A DNA stretch of 64,000 nucleotides, from positions 124,001 to 188,000 of the forward strand of contig JAFYAV010000001.1 in NCBI GenBank assembly GCA_017540545.1. Direction: 5' to 3'. The position numbers were made by a program, and so were the translations under genes. Position 1 is the stretch's first letter; every line of letters begins with the position of its first letter. Below are positions 41,232-49,432 of this stretch, piece by piece. The notes beneath the pieces are model-generated. The model saw nothing but the letters and a program-made list of their open reading frames with translations, searched no databases and was not told the DNA's origin. This DNA comes from Candidatus Saccharimonadota bacterium. Lineage in GTDB: Bacteria > Patescibacteriota > Saccharimonadia > Saccharimonadales > Saccharimonadaceae.

Positions 41232-44200
41232 TTACTTCCGCTTATTGAGCACAAATAGCGCACCGCCACCGATCAGGGTAACTGCCGCCAAGGACACAAC
41301 AACTACTCGCACCGTCTCGCTCACGCTACCCATCGGGTCATTTTCGACACCATTCTCGCCGCCACTATTGTCAGGGTTACCATTCCCGTCACCGTTGCCT
41401 CCAGATTTCCCACCGGAATTGCCCGAACCACCATTTCCGCCAGAACCGCCAGAGTTTCCGTTGCCTCCAGATTTCTCACCGGAATTGCCCGAACCACCAT
41501 TTCCGCCAGAACCGCCAGAGTTTCCGTTGCCTCCAGATTTCTCACCGGAATTGCCCGAACCACCACCACTGCCGCTCCCAGACGGCTTCGATGAAGACTT
41601 TTTCACCGTTATTGTTGCCATTGCCGAGTTGCCGGCGTCTTTGGTCTTAACTGTAATTGTCGCCGTACCGGCAGATACGCCCTTTACGACACCAGATGCG
41701 CTTACGGTTGCAACATTGCTGTCGCTACTCATCCAAGTTACGGCCTTGTTCGTTGCGTTCGACGGTGAAACCGTAGCAGTTAAGGCCACTGTATTGCCAA
41801 CATTAATTGTCGCACTCGCCGTATTTAGCTTTACGCTCGCAGTGGGAATCACGTCAATATCATCATCCGCCGCTTCATCTTCAGTGCCACCGTTGTCCTT
41901 AATTATTTCATTGCTAAATACCGTCACGCTTACGGTTGCTTTCTTTCCACCATCATTCGTTGTCGCCGTAATCGTTGCCGTGCCGACGCCCTTCGCTGTT
42001 ATTGTCCCCGTGCTAGTAACTGTCGCTACACTCGTATTGTTGCTCGTCCAAGTTACAGCCTTATTCGTTGCGTTCGACGGCAAAACCGTAGCACTAATCT
42101 TACTCGTTTCACCCACCTCTAATGTCGCGCTATTCTTACTCAACGTTATCGATTGCACTCTAATTGGCGAGACCGTCACGCTTACGGTTGCTTTCTTTCC
42201 ACCATCATTCGTTGTCGCCGTAATCGTTGCCGTGCCGACCCCTTCCGCCACTATCGTCCCCTCGCCAGTAACCGTCGCCACACTCGTATTGTTGCTCGTC
42301 CAAGTTACGGCCTTGTTCGTTACGTTCGACGGCCTCACTGTCGCCGTAATCTTTTCTGTCGCCCCAATCAACAAACTTACGCTAGTCTTCGATACTTCAA
42401 TGCCAGTCACACTGACCGTAGGCTTTACGACAGTCACGGTCGCCGAAGCACTCTTTCCGCCATCATTCGTTGTCGCCGTAATCGTTGCCGTGCCGACGCC
42501 CTTCGCTGTTATTGTCCCCGTGCTAGTAACTGTCGCTACACTCGTGTTGCTGCTCTTCCAAGTCACGGCCTTGTTCGATGCTGCTTTCGGCGAAACGATA
42601 GCCTCTAACTTTTCAGTCTTGCCAGTATTAATTGTGGTGCTCGTTTTCGATAGCTTTACGCTAGTCACGGCCGTCGTCACCGTAACCGTTGCCGTCGTTG
42701 TTTTTCCTGTATCATTAGTCTTTACTGTGATTGTCGCTTTTCCATTACCCACTCCTTTTACAACGCCACTCGCGCTAACCGTTGCTACATTAGTATTGCT
42801 GCTCTTCCAAGTTACAGCCTTATTCGTCGTACTTGAAGGTGCAACCGTCGCCGTCAGAGAAGTTGTCTTTCCGGTCAACACCGATAAGCTCGTCTTATTC
42901 AACTTTACACTAGTAGATTTAACGATGATATTTGCCGTTAAATTCGTCGTATCCAGAATTTTAATATATCCACTACTATCCGCCCCCGCTGCTGTCCTAA
43001 CGGCACTAATGTTTGGTCCAATTTTTACGCTAATTTTGATTGAATTCTTATTCTTATAATTAAGGTTCTTTATCGCATTCGTAATCTTCGTGTTCACGAT
43101 ATCAGAATAGAACGAAAATATTGTCGTTTGTCTTGGATATTCATAATACTTTGTGCCATTTATCTCAACTCTAATCGCGTCAATAACATAATTCGTAAAC
43201 AATGTACCTTTTAGTCTCTTATTATTCGCAAAATAATCATACAGAGTCTGATTCAAGTTATTATAAGACTTATCTAAAACCAACCTAGCAACTGGTTTTT
43301 CGATTTTGTTTTTCGCAATATTATTCGTTATAGTTTTATATCTAAAAGCATAATAATTGGAATTAAGCAGGGAAGTAAACGAATACTTCAAATTAACCTT
43401 GAAAATCGACAACAGCCCTTTATTCTTATTGTAGAGATCATCTACCGACTTCAAATCCGTCAACTGAGGATTCAAGGTATATTTCCAGCCCGTCTTAGAA
43501 GCCGCAATATGCGTTGCGTCTCTCTGGTATACTTTCTGATGACGAGTGCCAACCTCCGTCGTAATGACATAACTCTTATCTGGATTTATCCCACCATGCG
43601 CATTACAAAAACCATTCTTGTATTTATCCGTCGAAACACCATCCTTTTTGCACACGACATGGCTATATCCAGACACCATCCTCACGTGACCATACTTATC
43701 GATAATATCACCAGGCAACGCCAATGCATATCCGTTATAAATCTTCTGATTGCCGTAAGTGGTCTTGATATACGTCGAATAATTCAACTTGAATACATTA
43801 CTGGTCATATGCTGGTTATTCTTCAATGAACCTTTTTTGCGCAGGTACTTTTCCACCTTATCGGCAGAAACACTCAATCCACCCAACATGGATACCTGTC
43901 CATTACTGAAGTACCTACTCGAGTCCGCCATCGGACTTAATGTCGCCACATCTCTGCCGACGGCCAAATAAATCGACGAACTACAATCGAGGCCTAGGTA
44001 ATAACCATCACCCTTCGAACCGAACGAATTAGGAATAAATTGGAGGCTACCATTTTGCAATTCGGTTTTTCTCGTCCCTATCTTGTCGTTCGTTTTCTGC
44101 GCTTCATTTATATACAATGTTTTGTTTGGAATTGCACTTCCAGCATTAAACTTCTTGCCGTGATTACTTGTAACTGTAGCCTGGAAAGTGTCTGCTAGCT

Positions 44201-45407
44201 TATAAGAAAAATATGCCGTGTTTTTCTTCTTTGCCGTCGCGACATTATTCACCGTACCATGATGCGTAAATTGTCCAATCGTCGAATTAACTGTATTCAC
44301 ATATGGAATGCCGTAATAGTTCTGTTTGCTACTGGGCTTTATTATAATCGGCTCCGTTACGAAGTGGTGATAGAAATGCAAAGTCGTTCCACCAGACATA
44401 TTCCACTTTACCGTGGCATTCTCAAGCATATTATTCACTACATTGTGTCTAATCGCATCCTCCGCTCCATTCGCACTCACATAACTATTTCCACCCCCAT
44501 ACGAGCTGTACCCATAGAGCGACAGACTAAACAGCCTAAAAAGCCCTTTTGCGATCGTGTGGTTATAATACGGATATATCTCTATCCCTTTAATAGACTC
44601 GCTCGCCGGTATCCCCCCTACTAGATTCTTCGAAATCAGCTTATATGTAGTGATCATCTTATTACTGCCATCGGAAGACTGTTCTTTATAATAGTTATCA
44701 TATTCCGCATCCGCCATCGCATATGGACCATACGTACTTTTATTTGTATGGACAAAAAAAGCAATCGAATTATGCGCTGCAATATCGGCATCGATTGTCC
44801 TATACGTCGTAACGTCAGCAGCGGCTACTGAATTCCCATACACCACAAAAAGCCGCAAGTCCCCATATGTATTACTCTTAACTCCTTTACCACTAACATC
44901 CAGATATAGGAACGTCTTCTCGCCCGGTTTCAACGAATTCAAAGAGTCTCCTGTACCCGTCTTCGGCCGATTCGAAACAAAAAAATATGCTCGGCTCCCG
45001 TAGCTATTAGCATTCTTGACCAAAACATCATCTGCATATATTTTGCTCGACCGCGCCGCCCTCCCATAACGCACATATGCCTCACCTTTTTTAATCTGGC
45101 TCTCTCTTTTAGTATATGCCGACGTATTGTTACATGTATCAGTAGGCGAATTAAAATAATATCTTTTGCTATCATAATAACCCCTGATACCAATCCTCAG
45201 ATCTTTATTGGTTTTCACGGCATCGCAAATACCATCTGCGTTATAGCCGACGATTTTAGTATTAGAACTTGCCGCCAGTACGCCAGTATTGCTACTCATA
45301 TTATTATCAAAAAGGCCGACATTATCTTTAGAAATCACCGCAATCTCAGCCCCAAGCGCAACTGCAATCAAAATCAATAATAAAACAGCCTTCTTTATCG
45401 CCTCCAT
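41232..45407 (-). CDS. large surface protein: NlpC/P60-like region, five Ig-like (Big2) domains, Gly/Asn/Ser repeat stalk
   Basis: 1,391 codons. An N-terminal signal helix (MEAIKKAVLLLILIAVALG) is followed by a long Tyr/Asn-rich region (residues ~40-830). Within it, LDCSSSIYLAV (~474) and PGDIIDKYGHVRMVSGYS (~574) match the Cys and His motifs of NlpC/P60 peptidases. Five bacterial Ig-like (Big2) domains then repeat a TxxVTWxSSNxxVATV pattern. A Gly/Asn/Ser-rich repeat (NSGEKSGGNGNSGGSG units) and a C-terminal membrane helix with basic tail (VLNKRK) complete an anchored cell-surface adhesin. GGAGGG precedes the ATG. Host attachment and wall binding are the likely roles. Confidence 0.88.
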   Translation of the reverse strand: MEAIKKAVLLLILIAVALGAEIAVISKDNVGLFDNNMSSNTGVLAASSNTKIVGYNADGICDAVKTNKDLRIGIRGYYDSKRYYFNSPTDTCNNTSAYTKRESQIKKGEAYVRYGRAARSSKIYADDVLVKNANSYGSRAYFFVSNRPKTGTGDSLNSLKPGEKTFLYLDVSGKGVKSNTYGDLRLFVVYGNSVAAADVTTYRTIDADIAAHNSIAFFVHTNKSTYGPYAMADAEYDNYYKEQSSDGSNKMITTYKLISKNLVGGIPASESIKGIEIYPYYNHTIAKGLFRLFSLSLYGYSSYGGGNSYVSANGAEDAIRHNVVNNMLENATVKWNMSGGTTLHFYHHFVTEPIIIKPSSKQNYYGIPYVNTVNSTIGQFTHHGTVNNVATAKKKNTAYFSYKLADTFQATVTSNHGKKFNAGSAIPNKTLYINEAQKTNDKIGTRKTELQNGSLQFIPNSFGSKGDGYYLGLDCSSSIYLAVGRDVATLSPMADSSRYFSNGQVSMLGGLSVSADKVEKYLRKKGSLKNNQHMTSNVFKLNYSTYIKTTYGNQKIYNGYALALPGDIIDKYGHVRMVSGYSHVVCKKDGVSTDKYKNGFCNAHGGINPDKSYVITTEVGTRHQKVYQRDATHIAASKTGWKYTLNPQLTDLKSVDDLYNKNKGLLSIFKVNLKYSFTSLLNSNYYAFRYKTITNNIAKNKIEKPVARLVLDKSYNNLNQTLYDYFANNKRLKGTLFTNYVIDAIRVEINGTKYYEYPRQTTIFSFYSDIVNTKITNAIKNLNYKNKNSIKISVKIGPNISAVRTAAGADSSGYIKILDTTNLTANIIVKSTSVKLNKTSLSVLTGKTTSLTATVAPSSTTNKAVTWKSSNTNVATVSASGVVKGVGNGKATITVKTNDTGKTTTATVTVTTAVTSVKLSKTSTTINTGKTEKLEAIVSPKAASNKAVTWKSSNTSVATVTSTGTITAKGVGTATITATTNDGGKSASATVTVVKPTVSVTGIEVSKTSVSLLIGATEKITATVRPSNVTNKAVTWTSNNTSVATVTGEGTIVAEGVGTATITATTNDGGKKATVSVTVSPIRVQSITLSKNSATLEVGETSKISATVLPSNATNKAVTWTSNNTSVATVTSTGTITAKGVGTATITATTNDGGKKATVSVTVFSNEIIKDNGGTEDEAADDDIDVIPTASVKLNTASATINVGNTVALTATVSPSNATNKAVTWMSSDSNVATVSASGVVKGVSAGTATITVKTKDAGNSAMATITVKKSSSKPSGSGSGGGSGNSGEKSGGNGNSGGSGGNGGSGNSGEKSGGNGNSGGSGGNGGSGNSGGKSGGNGDGNGNPDNSGGENGVENDPMGSVSETVRVVVVSLAAVTLIGGGALFVLNKRK
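41385..41575. repeat. Gly/Asn/Ser-encoding repeats in the stalk
   Basis: Near-identical 66-bp units (two full plus part) encoding NSGEKSGGNGNSGGSGGNGG, adjacent to the C-terminal anchor of the Big2 protein. Confidence 0.85.
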
Positions 45408-45427
45408 TATCCCTCCTTTTGCCTATT

Positions 45428-45433
45428 ATTATA
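45428..45433 (-). promoter_or_regulatory. -10 box of the large surface protein gene
   Basis: TATAAT on the minus strand ~21 nt before the ATG, within TGATTATGTTAATATAAT. The 15-mer AAAGTGATTATGTTA is shared with the promoter region at 16134. Confidence 0.5.
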
Positions 45434-45471
45434 TTAACATAATCACTTTAGTCTCGCGGTATATAGCCCAT

Positions 45472-45501
45472 AAAAAACTCCCCTTCGTAGAGAAGGGGAG
45501 T
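45472..45501 (-). terminator. terminator after the Ala-rich protein gene
   Basis: ACTCCCCTTC / GAAGGGGAGT hairpin with T-run on the minus strand. Confidence 0.85.
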
Positions 45502-45523
45502 CGCAAGCATTTTTAGATTAGAT

Positions 45524-45994
45524 TTATTGTTCTTCTTCCTCTTCGGCGCCAACGACCATTTGTATGCCAAGCTTATCAATGCATTCAACAATGAATACTA
45601 GAGCCTCCCCCTTCGTTTTCTCATCAGTAATCTTGCTAGCGGCATTATACGCCGGCTCAATACAGGCTTTATCTTCTGTAAGTTCCAAGATGTCCTTATA
45701 AATCATGAACTTTTTTTCTGCCGGTATGTCAACTTTCTCTAATAGCGGGCGTAAATCGCTTAACGCCGCCGATTTAACCTTATCCAAATCTGGGTCTCCA
45801 TATTGTGCTTTCATTGACTCAATCGGCGCAACTGGCACCGCCGCTGCGGCAACTGCCGCTGCAGGTTCCGCCGCTGCAGTAGCAGCTTCAACCTGAGCCG
45901 TTACGTCTGCAGCCCCAGTCGCTGCGCCACCACTCGTAATACTATTAATTGCTTGTTGCAACTCATCCGGAGCTGCGGTGCTTGCTTGTTCCAT
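45524..45994 (-). CDS. Ala-rich protein of unknown function
   Basis: 156 codons, starting MEQASTAAPDELQQAINS. The N-terminal half is Ala/Pro/Val low-complexity, probably disordered; residues ~65-145 are helical with two Cys; the tail is poly-Glu. No signal peptide. A purine-rich ribosome binding site (AAAAAAGGTGGG) precedes the ATG. Terminator downstream. No family recognised. Confidence 0.7.
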   Translation of the reverse strand: MEQASTAAPDELQQAINSITSGGAATGAADVTAQVEAATAAAEPAAAVAAAAVPVAPIESMKAQYGDPDLDKVKSAALSDLRPLLEKVDIPAEKKFMIYKDILELTEDKACIEPAYNAASKITDEKTKGEALVFIVECIDKLGIQMVVGAEEEEEQ

Positions 45995-46050
45995 TTAGCC
46001 CACCTTTTTTAATCTAATCTTAATCTTAATAATACATTAACATGCTTATG

Positions 46051-46515
46051 TTAAATTCTCAAGAATTTAACAAGCCTATCTAACAAATCTAACTTCACGG
46101 GCTCCATCGGCAAATGCGCCCCAAACACATCTACAATCTGTTCGCCCTCCGCTTCCGGAAAGTAAACCATCACACGCGCGCCAAAACGCTTCTTTGGCAT
46201 TAAGACAATCGAGTAGTGGTTGCTCTCATTTAAAACACCGAAAGACTTAAAATCGTCAAACACATATAGGTTATTTCCTTCAGACAAGCCTTTGTCGGTA
46301 AGAGAGTAGTGCAATAATCTCGGGCTACGCATCGTGTACGTCAAAAGCGCAACTACTGCCACTATGATTAGTAGTAAAAATGTCCATTGTTGCAAAACAA
46401 TTGCAATCAAACATAGAACAGCAGTAACGGCAACTAAGCCAACATACCACTTAGCGTTCTTCTTGTACTCGATATATTCACGAGCTTCCCAGTTCACTAA
46501 AGTCTTATTCGCCAT
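46051..46515 (-). CDS. two-helix membrane protein, unknown function
   Basis: 154 codons from the ATG at 46515 (MANKTLVNWEAREYIEYKKN), with two adjacent membrane helices (~residues 25-65) and a ~90-residue mixed domain after. A minus-strand TATAAT (46522-46527) ends 6 nt before the ATG, so it is probably leaderless; an upstream in-frame ATG at 46548 would place coding sequence across the promoter. The layout resembles small membrane-associated PH-like proteins, but I make no functional call. Confidence 0.7.
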   Translation of the reverse strand: MANKTLVNWEAREYIEYKKNAKWYVGLVAVTAVLCLIAIVLQQWTFLLLIIVAVVALLTYTMRSPRLLHYSLTDKGLSEGNNLYVFDDFKSFGVLNESNHYSIVLMPKKRFGARVMVYFPEAEGEQIVDVFGAHLPMEPVKLDLLDRLVKFLRI

Positions 46516-46521
46516 ATTGAA

Positions 46522-46527
46522 ATTATA
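46522..46527 (-). promoter_or_regulatory. -10 box of the two-helix membrane protein gene (leaderless)
   Basis: TATAAT on the minus strand, 6 nt before the ATG. Confidence 0.65.
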
Positions 46528-46554
46528 CCATAAGAAAAAAACCGTCATTGCAAC

Positions 46555-46577
46555 AAAAAACGCTCAATTTCTTGAGC
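46555..46577 (-). terminator. terminator of tRNA-Ser(GCT)
   Basis: GCTCAA-GAAA-TTGAGC then GTTTTTT on the minus strand, just after the tRNA CCA. Confidence 0.9.
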
Positions 46578-46583
46578 ATTTTT

Positions 46584-46676
46584 TGGCGGAGGGTGAGAGA
46601 TTCGAACTCTCGCACCAGCTTTCGCCAGTCTAACGATTTAGCAAACCGTCCCCTTCAGCCACTTGGGTAACCCTCC
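46584..46676 (-). tRNA. tRNA-Ser(GCT)
   Basis: 93-nt type II tRNA on the minus strand, 5' GGAGGGT with ACCCTCC, G73, encoded CCA. Anticodon loop TTTGCTAAA gives GCT (reads AGC/AGU). Long variable arm and TTCGAAT T-loop. Confidence 0.95.
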
Positions 46677-46741
46677 AATATCCTATATCCTAACACATCA
46701 TCACCATTTTTGCACTATTTGCCATTTCTCATATATTAATG

Positions 46742-46747
46742 TATAAT
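46742..46747 (+). promoter_or_regulatory. -10 box of the first pilin gene
   Basis: TATAAT ~38 nt before the ATG at 46786. Confidence 0.5.
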
Positions 46748-46785
46748 TTATCCATCTTTAATGGGTAAATTAGAGCATATAAAAT

Positions 46786-47184
46786 ATGAAAAAAGCATTA
46801 GAAAAAACAGGGCAAATTCTTACTGGCGCCGCCACTATGGCGACTCTCATGGCCGGTAGGGCTATGGCCGCTATGAATTACGACAATCCCGCTCTGGCAG
46901 GCGCCGAAGCTGCTCGCGCCAACGGCATGCCAGCAGATTTGGTCGGGACTAGCGGTGTCTTTACGAAAATCACCAACACCGTGCTTTTCGCCGTAGGCAT
47001 CATCTCCGTCATCATGCTCATCGTTGGCGGTCTTCGCTATATTATCTCTGGCGGCGATAGCAAAAAAGTTACTGACGCCAAAAATACCATCATGTACGCC
47101 ATCATTGGCCTCATTATCGCCATCCTTTCTTATGCCATCGTCAACTTCGTCATCAGCGCCGTTGGCGGTTCCGTTACTGTCTAA
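46786..47184 (+). CDS. VirB2/TrbC-like pilin (paralogue 1)
   Basis: 132 codons with a signal-like N terminus (MKKALEKTGQILTGAATMAT..MAGRAMA) and two membrane helices separated by a short basic loop, SGGDSKKVTDAKNTIMYAIIGL. This helix-loop-helix with K-x2-AK-TI-x-YAIIGL is shared by six minus-strand genes downstream and resembles VirB2/TrbC pilins of type IV secretion systems, which polymerise into the pilus. It is the only plus-strand copy. Its 3' end is 1 nt from the convergent comF end, with no terminator between. Role in pilus assembly inferred. Confidence 0.75.
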   Translation: MKKALEKTGQILTGAATMATLMAGRAMAAMNYDNPALAGAEAARANGMPADLVGTSGVFTKITNTVLFAVGIISVIMLIVGGLRYIISGGDSKKVTDAKNTIMYAIIGLIIAILSYAIVNFVISAVGGSVTV

Positions 47185-47185
47185 T

Positions 47186-47854
47186 TTACCCACTTCTAGC
47201 AATCAAAACCACTGATATTTTCTCCGCTCCAGCTTTTTGAAGTTCAGCACACGCGGCTAGCATACTGCTGCCCGTCGTTCAGGCATCGTCCAACAACACA
47301 TATTCCGTTTTCTTATCAACTGCAGCAGCTAGCGCATAAGCACTCGCCGCTTGCCTTTGCCGCATTTCTGCATTCGCACCCACCTGAACGGTATTATTCC
47401 GACGCCTCAATAGTCGTTCGCACCTGCCACCACACCTCCACATTATTCTCCGCGCCAATAAGGTCGTATGGTCGAATCCCCGTGACCGTATATGTTTTTC
47501 TATGGTTGGCAAAGGTATTAGTACTTTTCCGCTTGCGAATGCCCCAAACATTTTGAAGAACAAATCCGCAAACACCGTCGCACAACTTCGCATAGATTGA
47601 TACTTATATAAGCTTACTAGCTCCTTCAACAAACCATCTCTTTCTCCCAAATAATATTGCCTGCGAAAGGGCAATCCACATCCGCAACATATCCCACAAT
47701 TTAGCATTTTGCCGCAACGCAAGCATCTTCAATTATTACCCGCCATGATGTATTTCTTACAACATTCACACAATAATCCACCTACTTTTCCACATGATAT
47801 ACAGGATTGAGGGCAAAACATTTCACCAATCGCGCCGATTATTGTATTTTTCAC
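47186..47854 (-). pseudogene. comF: ComF-family amidophosphoribosyltransferase-like protein with two in-frame UGA codons
   Basis: DNA-uptake/PRTase-fold protein (ComFC type). GTG start at 47854 with GGAGG 7 nt upstream. The frame runs to TAA 47186-47188 without shifts: N-terminal zinc-finger Cys pairs (CISCGKVGGLLCECC; RCLRCGKMLNCGICCGCG), ALPFRR/GERDG-like region, IPLPTIEKHIRSRGFDHTTLLARRI and the PRPP loop DDA-x-TTGSS. TGA codons interrupt it at 47729-47731 (after MAGNN) and 47279-47281 (in the PRPP loop, DDA[UGA]TTGSS). Both are one transition from TGG. Either an early pseudogene, or a gene read through at UGA. The visible 147-residue piece is only the middle. Confidence 0.75.
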
Positions 47855-47873
47855 AACAAAACCTCCGTTTTTC

Positions 47874-47902
47874 TTGATTTTAGAGATAAAGCCCCATATA
47901 AT
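47874..47902 (+). promoter_or_regulatory. promoter of hsp20
   Basis: TTGATT-N17-TATAAT, divergent from the comF start. Confidence 0.8.
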
Positions 47903-47943
47903 AAAGCTTAAGAGTGTAAATTAGTGGAGGAATATAAAAAACT

Positions 47944-48462
47944 ATGGCTCGTAAACAAGACGACATGAGCTTAGACGATGAGCTTACAGCAGCCTTTCTA
48001 GAAGGCGACAACTCTGGACTAGTTGCAGAAGAGGAACCGGTGGAAACTCCAGTCAACACTCCAGCAGAAGAAACTACTATCGTTGAAGAAGAATACGTAG
48101 ACGATGGTGACGGTTGGGACGACAGCGCCGACGATATCCCTGGCCAATTGGCTGTTGATGTCTACGAAACAGCCGACAAGCTCGTCATCAAGGCGCGCAC
48201 CGCTGGCATCGAACGCAAAGATCTCGACGTTTCTATTTCTGACAATATCTTAACCATCTCTGGCGTCCTCAACGGCGGGGAAGACGACAAGGCCATCCAA
48301 TGGCACATCCAAGAATGCTATTGGGGCGAGTTTAGCCGCACCATCGCATTGCCGATTCAGGTCAAAGAAGATGGCGTCGAGGCCGTACTCAAAGATGGCG
48401 TTCTTACTATCTCCTTCGAGAAAGAAAAGACCGAAGCGCCAAAGCGCATTCAAATCAACTAA
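47944..48462 (+). CDS. Hsp20/alpha-crystallin small heat-shock protein
   Basis: 172 codons. A disordered acidic N-terminal region (~60 residues) is followed by the alpha-crystallin domain (residues ~70-165): LAVDVYETADKLVIKARTAG, ISDNILTISGVL, GEFSRTIALP, and the conserved strand ...AVLKDGVLTISFEKE. ATP-independent chaperone holding unfolded proteins. GGAGGA lies ~13 nt before the ATG. Own promoter; no CIRCE element seen. The bidirectional terminator at 48473 ends it. Confidence 0.92.
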   Translation: MARKQDDMSLDDELTAAFLEGDNSGLVAEEEPVETPVNTPAEETTIVEEEYVDDGDGWDDSADDIPGQLAVDVYETADKLVIKARTAGIERKDLDVSISDNILTISGVLNGGEDDKAIQWHIQECYWGEFSRTIALPIQVKEDGVEAVLKDGVLTISFEKEKTEAPKRIQIN

Positions 48463-48472
48463 AGATTACCGC

Positions 48473-48504
48473 AAAAAGTCGCCCACAACTCGGGCGACTT
48501 TTTT
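48473..48504. terminator. bidirectional terminator
   Basis: AAAAAGTCGCCC / GGGCGACTTTTT hairpin between hsp20 and the convergent pilin gene. Confidence 0.93.
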
Positions 48505-48518
48505 GTTTGCGTCAAACA

Positions 48519-48842
48519 TCAGCTCCCACTCAAACCGGCCAAAACAAAATCCACAATCGCAAAGGCCGAAAGACAAATGATTAGCCCCACAATACCATAC
48601 AATATGGTATTTTTACCTTTTTGCACTCTCTCCGGCGACCCCTGCGACGTCATATAATAAAACCCGCCAATAATCACCATTATCACCGCTATTACACCTA
48701 CAACGCCAAGAGTTGTGTTTAGAAGATTCTTCACCACCACAGTCAAATCTGGTCCGTCTGGAATTGTTATTATCTGCGAAACGCCTTCATGCGCAGCATC
48801 TGCATTTATCATTTGGCCAAATATGCGCAACAACCCATCCAT
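48519..48842 (-). CDS. VirB2/TrbC-like pilin (paralogue 2)
   Basis: 107 codons from MDGLLRIFGQMINADAAH at 48842; two membrane helices with the loop SQGSPERVQKGKNTILYGIVGL. It lacks an obvious signal peptide, starting directly with an extracytoplasmic-like segment. A minus-strand TATTAT (48850-48855) ends 7 nt before the ATG, so it is probably leaderless. It follows a terminator after paralogue 3, so it is separately transcribed. Confidence 0.7.
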   Translation of the reverse strand: MDGLLRIFGQMINADAAHEGVSQIITIPDGPDLTVVVKNLLNTTLGVVGVIAVIMVIIGGFYYMTSQGSPERVQKGKNTILYGIVGLIICLSAFAIVDFVLAGLSGS

Positions 48843-48863
48843 ACTATGAATAATACCATAATC

Positions 48864-48893
48864 AAAATACCCCCGCATCTGCGAGGGTATTTT
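48864..48893 (-). terminator. terminator between pilin genes
   Basis: AAAATACCC / GGGTATTTT hairpin after paralogue 3 on the minus strand. Confidence 0.8.
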
Positions 48894-48908
48894 CTGAATA
48901 AAAGAATC

Positions 48909-49334
48909 TTATTGCCCCATCAATCCATTCAAGACGAAGCCGACAATCGCAAACGCCAATAGCACAACTACAAGGCCAATCACACCATATAGAATCGTGC
49001 TCTTTGCTTTCTGAACCTTAGCGGCATCGCCCTGAGACACTATATAGTTAATGCCACCGACAATAATAAATGCCACGGCCACAACGCCAACAATACCAAA
49101 AATAATGTTAAAAATAAGCGACAACATCTTGTTCAAATCGGTCTCTGCGCCAGGATTTACATTGTTTACGCCGTTCCTTGCATTCGCCGTTGCACCAGAA
49201 CCGCCCGAACCGGAGTCGCCACCACCAGCTGTACCGCCATCGGCAAAAACACGCACACTATTCGTCGCCACCGTCAAAGCGGCAATCGTAAGAATGGCCC
49301 CAGCTTCTTTTACGACATCCTTAACACTACTCAT
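48909..49334 (-). CDS. VirB2/TrbC-like pilin (paralogue 3)
   Basis: 141 codons: N-terminal hydrophobic signal (MSSVKDVVKEAGAILTIAAL..), Gly/Ser-rich mature start, then two helices with loop SQGDAAKVQKAKSTILYGVIGL. AAGGAG precedes the ATG. An extended -10 (TTATGTTATTAT) lies ~28 nt upstream. Likely pilus subunit; pilus role inferred from homology. Confidence 0.72.
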   Translation of the reverse strand: MSSVKDVVKEAGAILTIAALTVATNSVRVFADGGTAGGGDSGSGGSGATANARNGVNNVNPGAETDLNKMLSLIFNIIFGIVGVVAVAFIIVGGINYIVSQGDAAKVQKAKSTILYGVIGLVVVLLAFAIVGFVLNGLMGQ

Positions 49335-49361
49335 TATTGTTTATTCTCCTTATCTAACCAA

Positions 49362-49373
49362 ATAATAACATAA
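49362..49373 (-). promoter_or_regulatory. extended -10 promoter (TTATGTTATTAT)
   Basis: Minus-strand TTATGTTATTAT 28 nt before paralogue 3; the same pattern is at 16134 and 51600. Confidence 0.5.
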
Positions 49374-49381
49374 AAACTACA

Positions 49382-49413
49382 AAAAAGCACCCCCTCGGAA
49401 GGGAGTGCTTTTT
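49382..49413. terminator. terminator after paralogue 4
   Basis: AAAAAGCAC / GTGCTTTTT outer stem with CCCT / AGGG inner part, T-runs on both sides. Confidence 0.85.
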
Positions 49414-49432
49414 AAGAATCAATTTCGTTTAA

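Noticed and set aside
41245-43059. 604-codon open frame on the plus strand opposite the Big2 surface protein
   Set aside because: It is the mirror of a repetitive, Thr/Ser/Val-rich coding region and has the low-complexity composition expected of antisense frames; no start signal or domain supports it.
47279-47722. 147-codon minus-strand frame as a full ComF protein
   Set aside because: It is only the middle of a longer frame interrupted by two TGAs; the ribosome binding site and real start lie at 47854.
47186-47854. Whole-genome UGA recoding (as in Gracilibacteria/Absconditabacteria)
   Set aside because: Several genes in the window clearly end at UGA, including two at ATGA overlaps with the next gene, so UGA is a stop in general.
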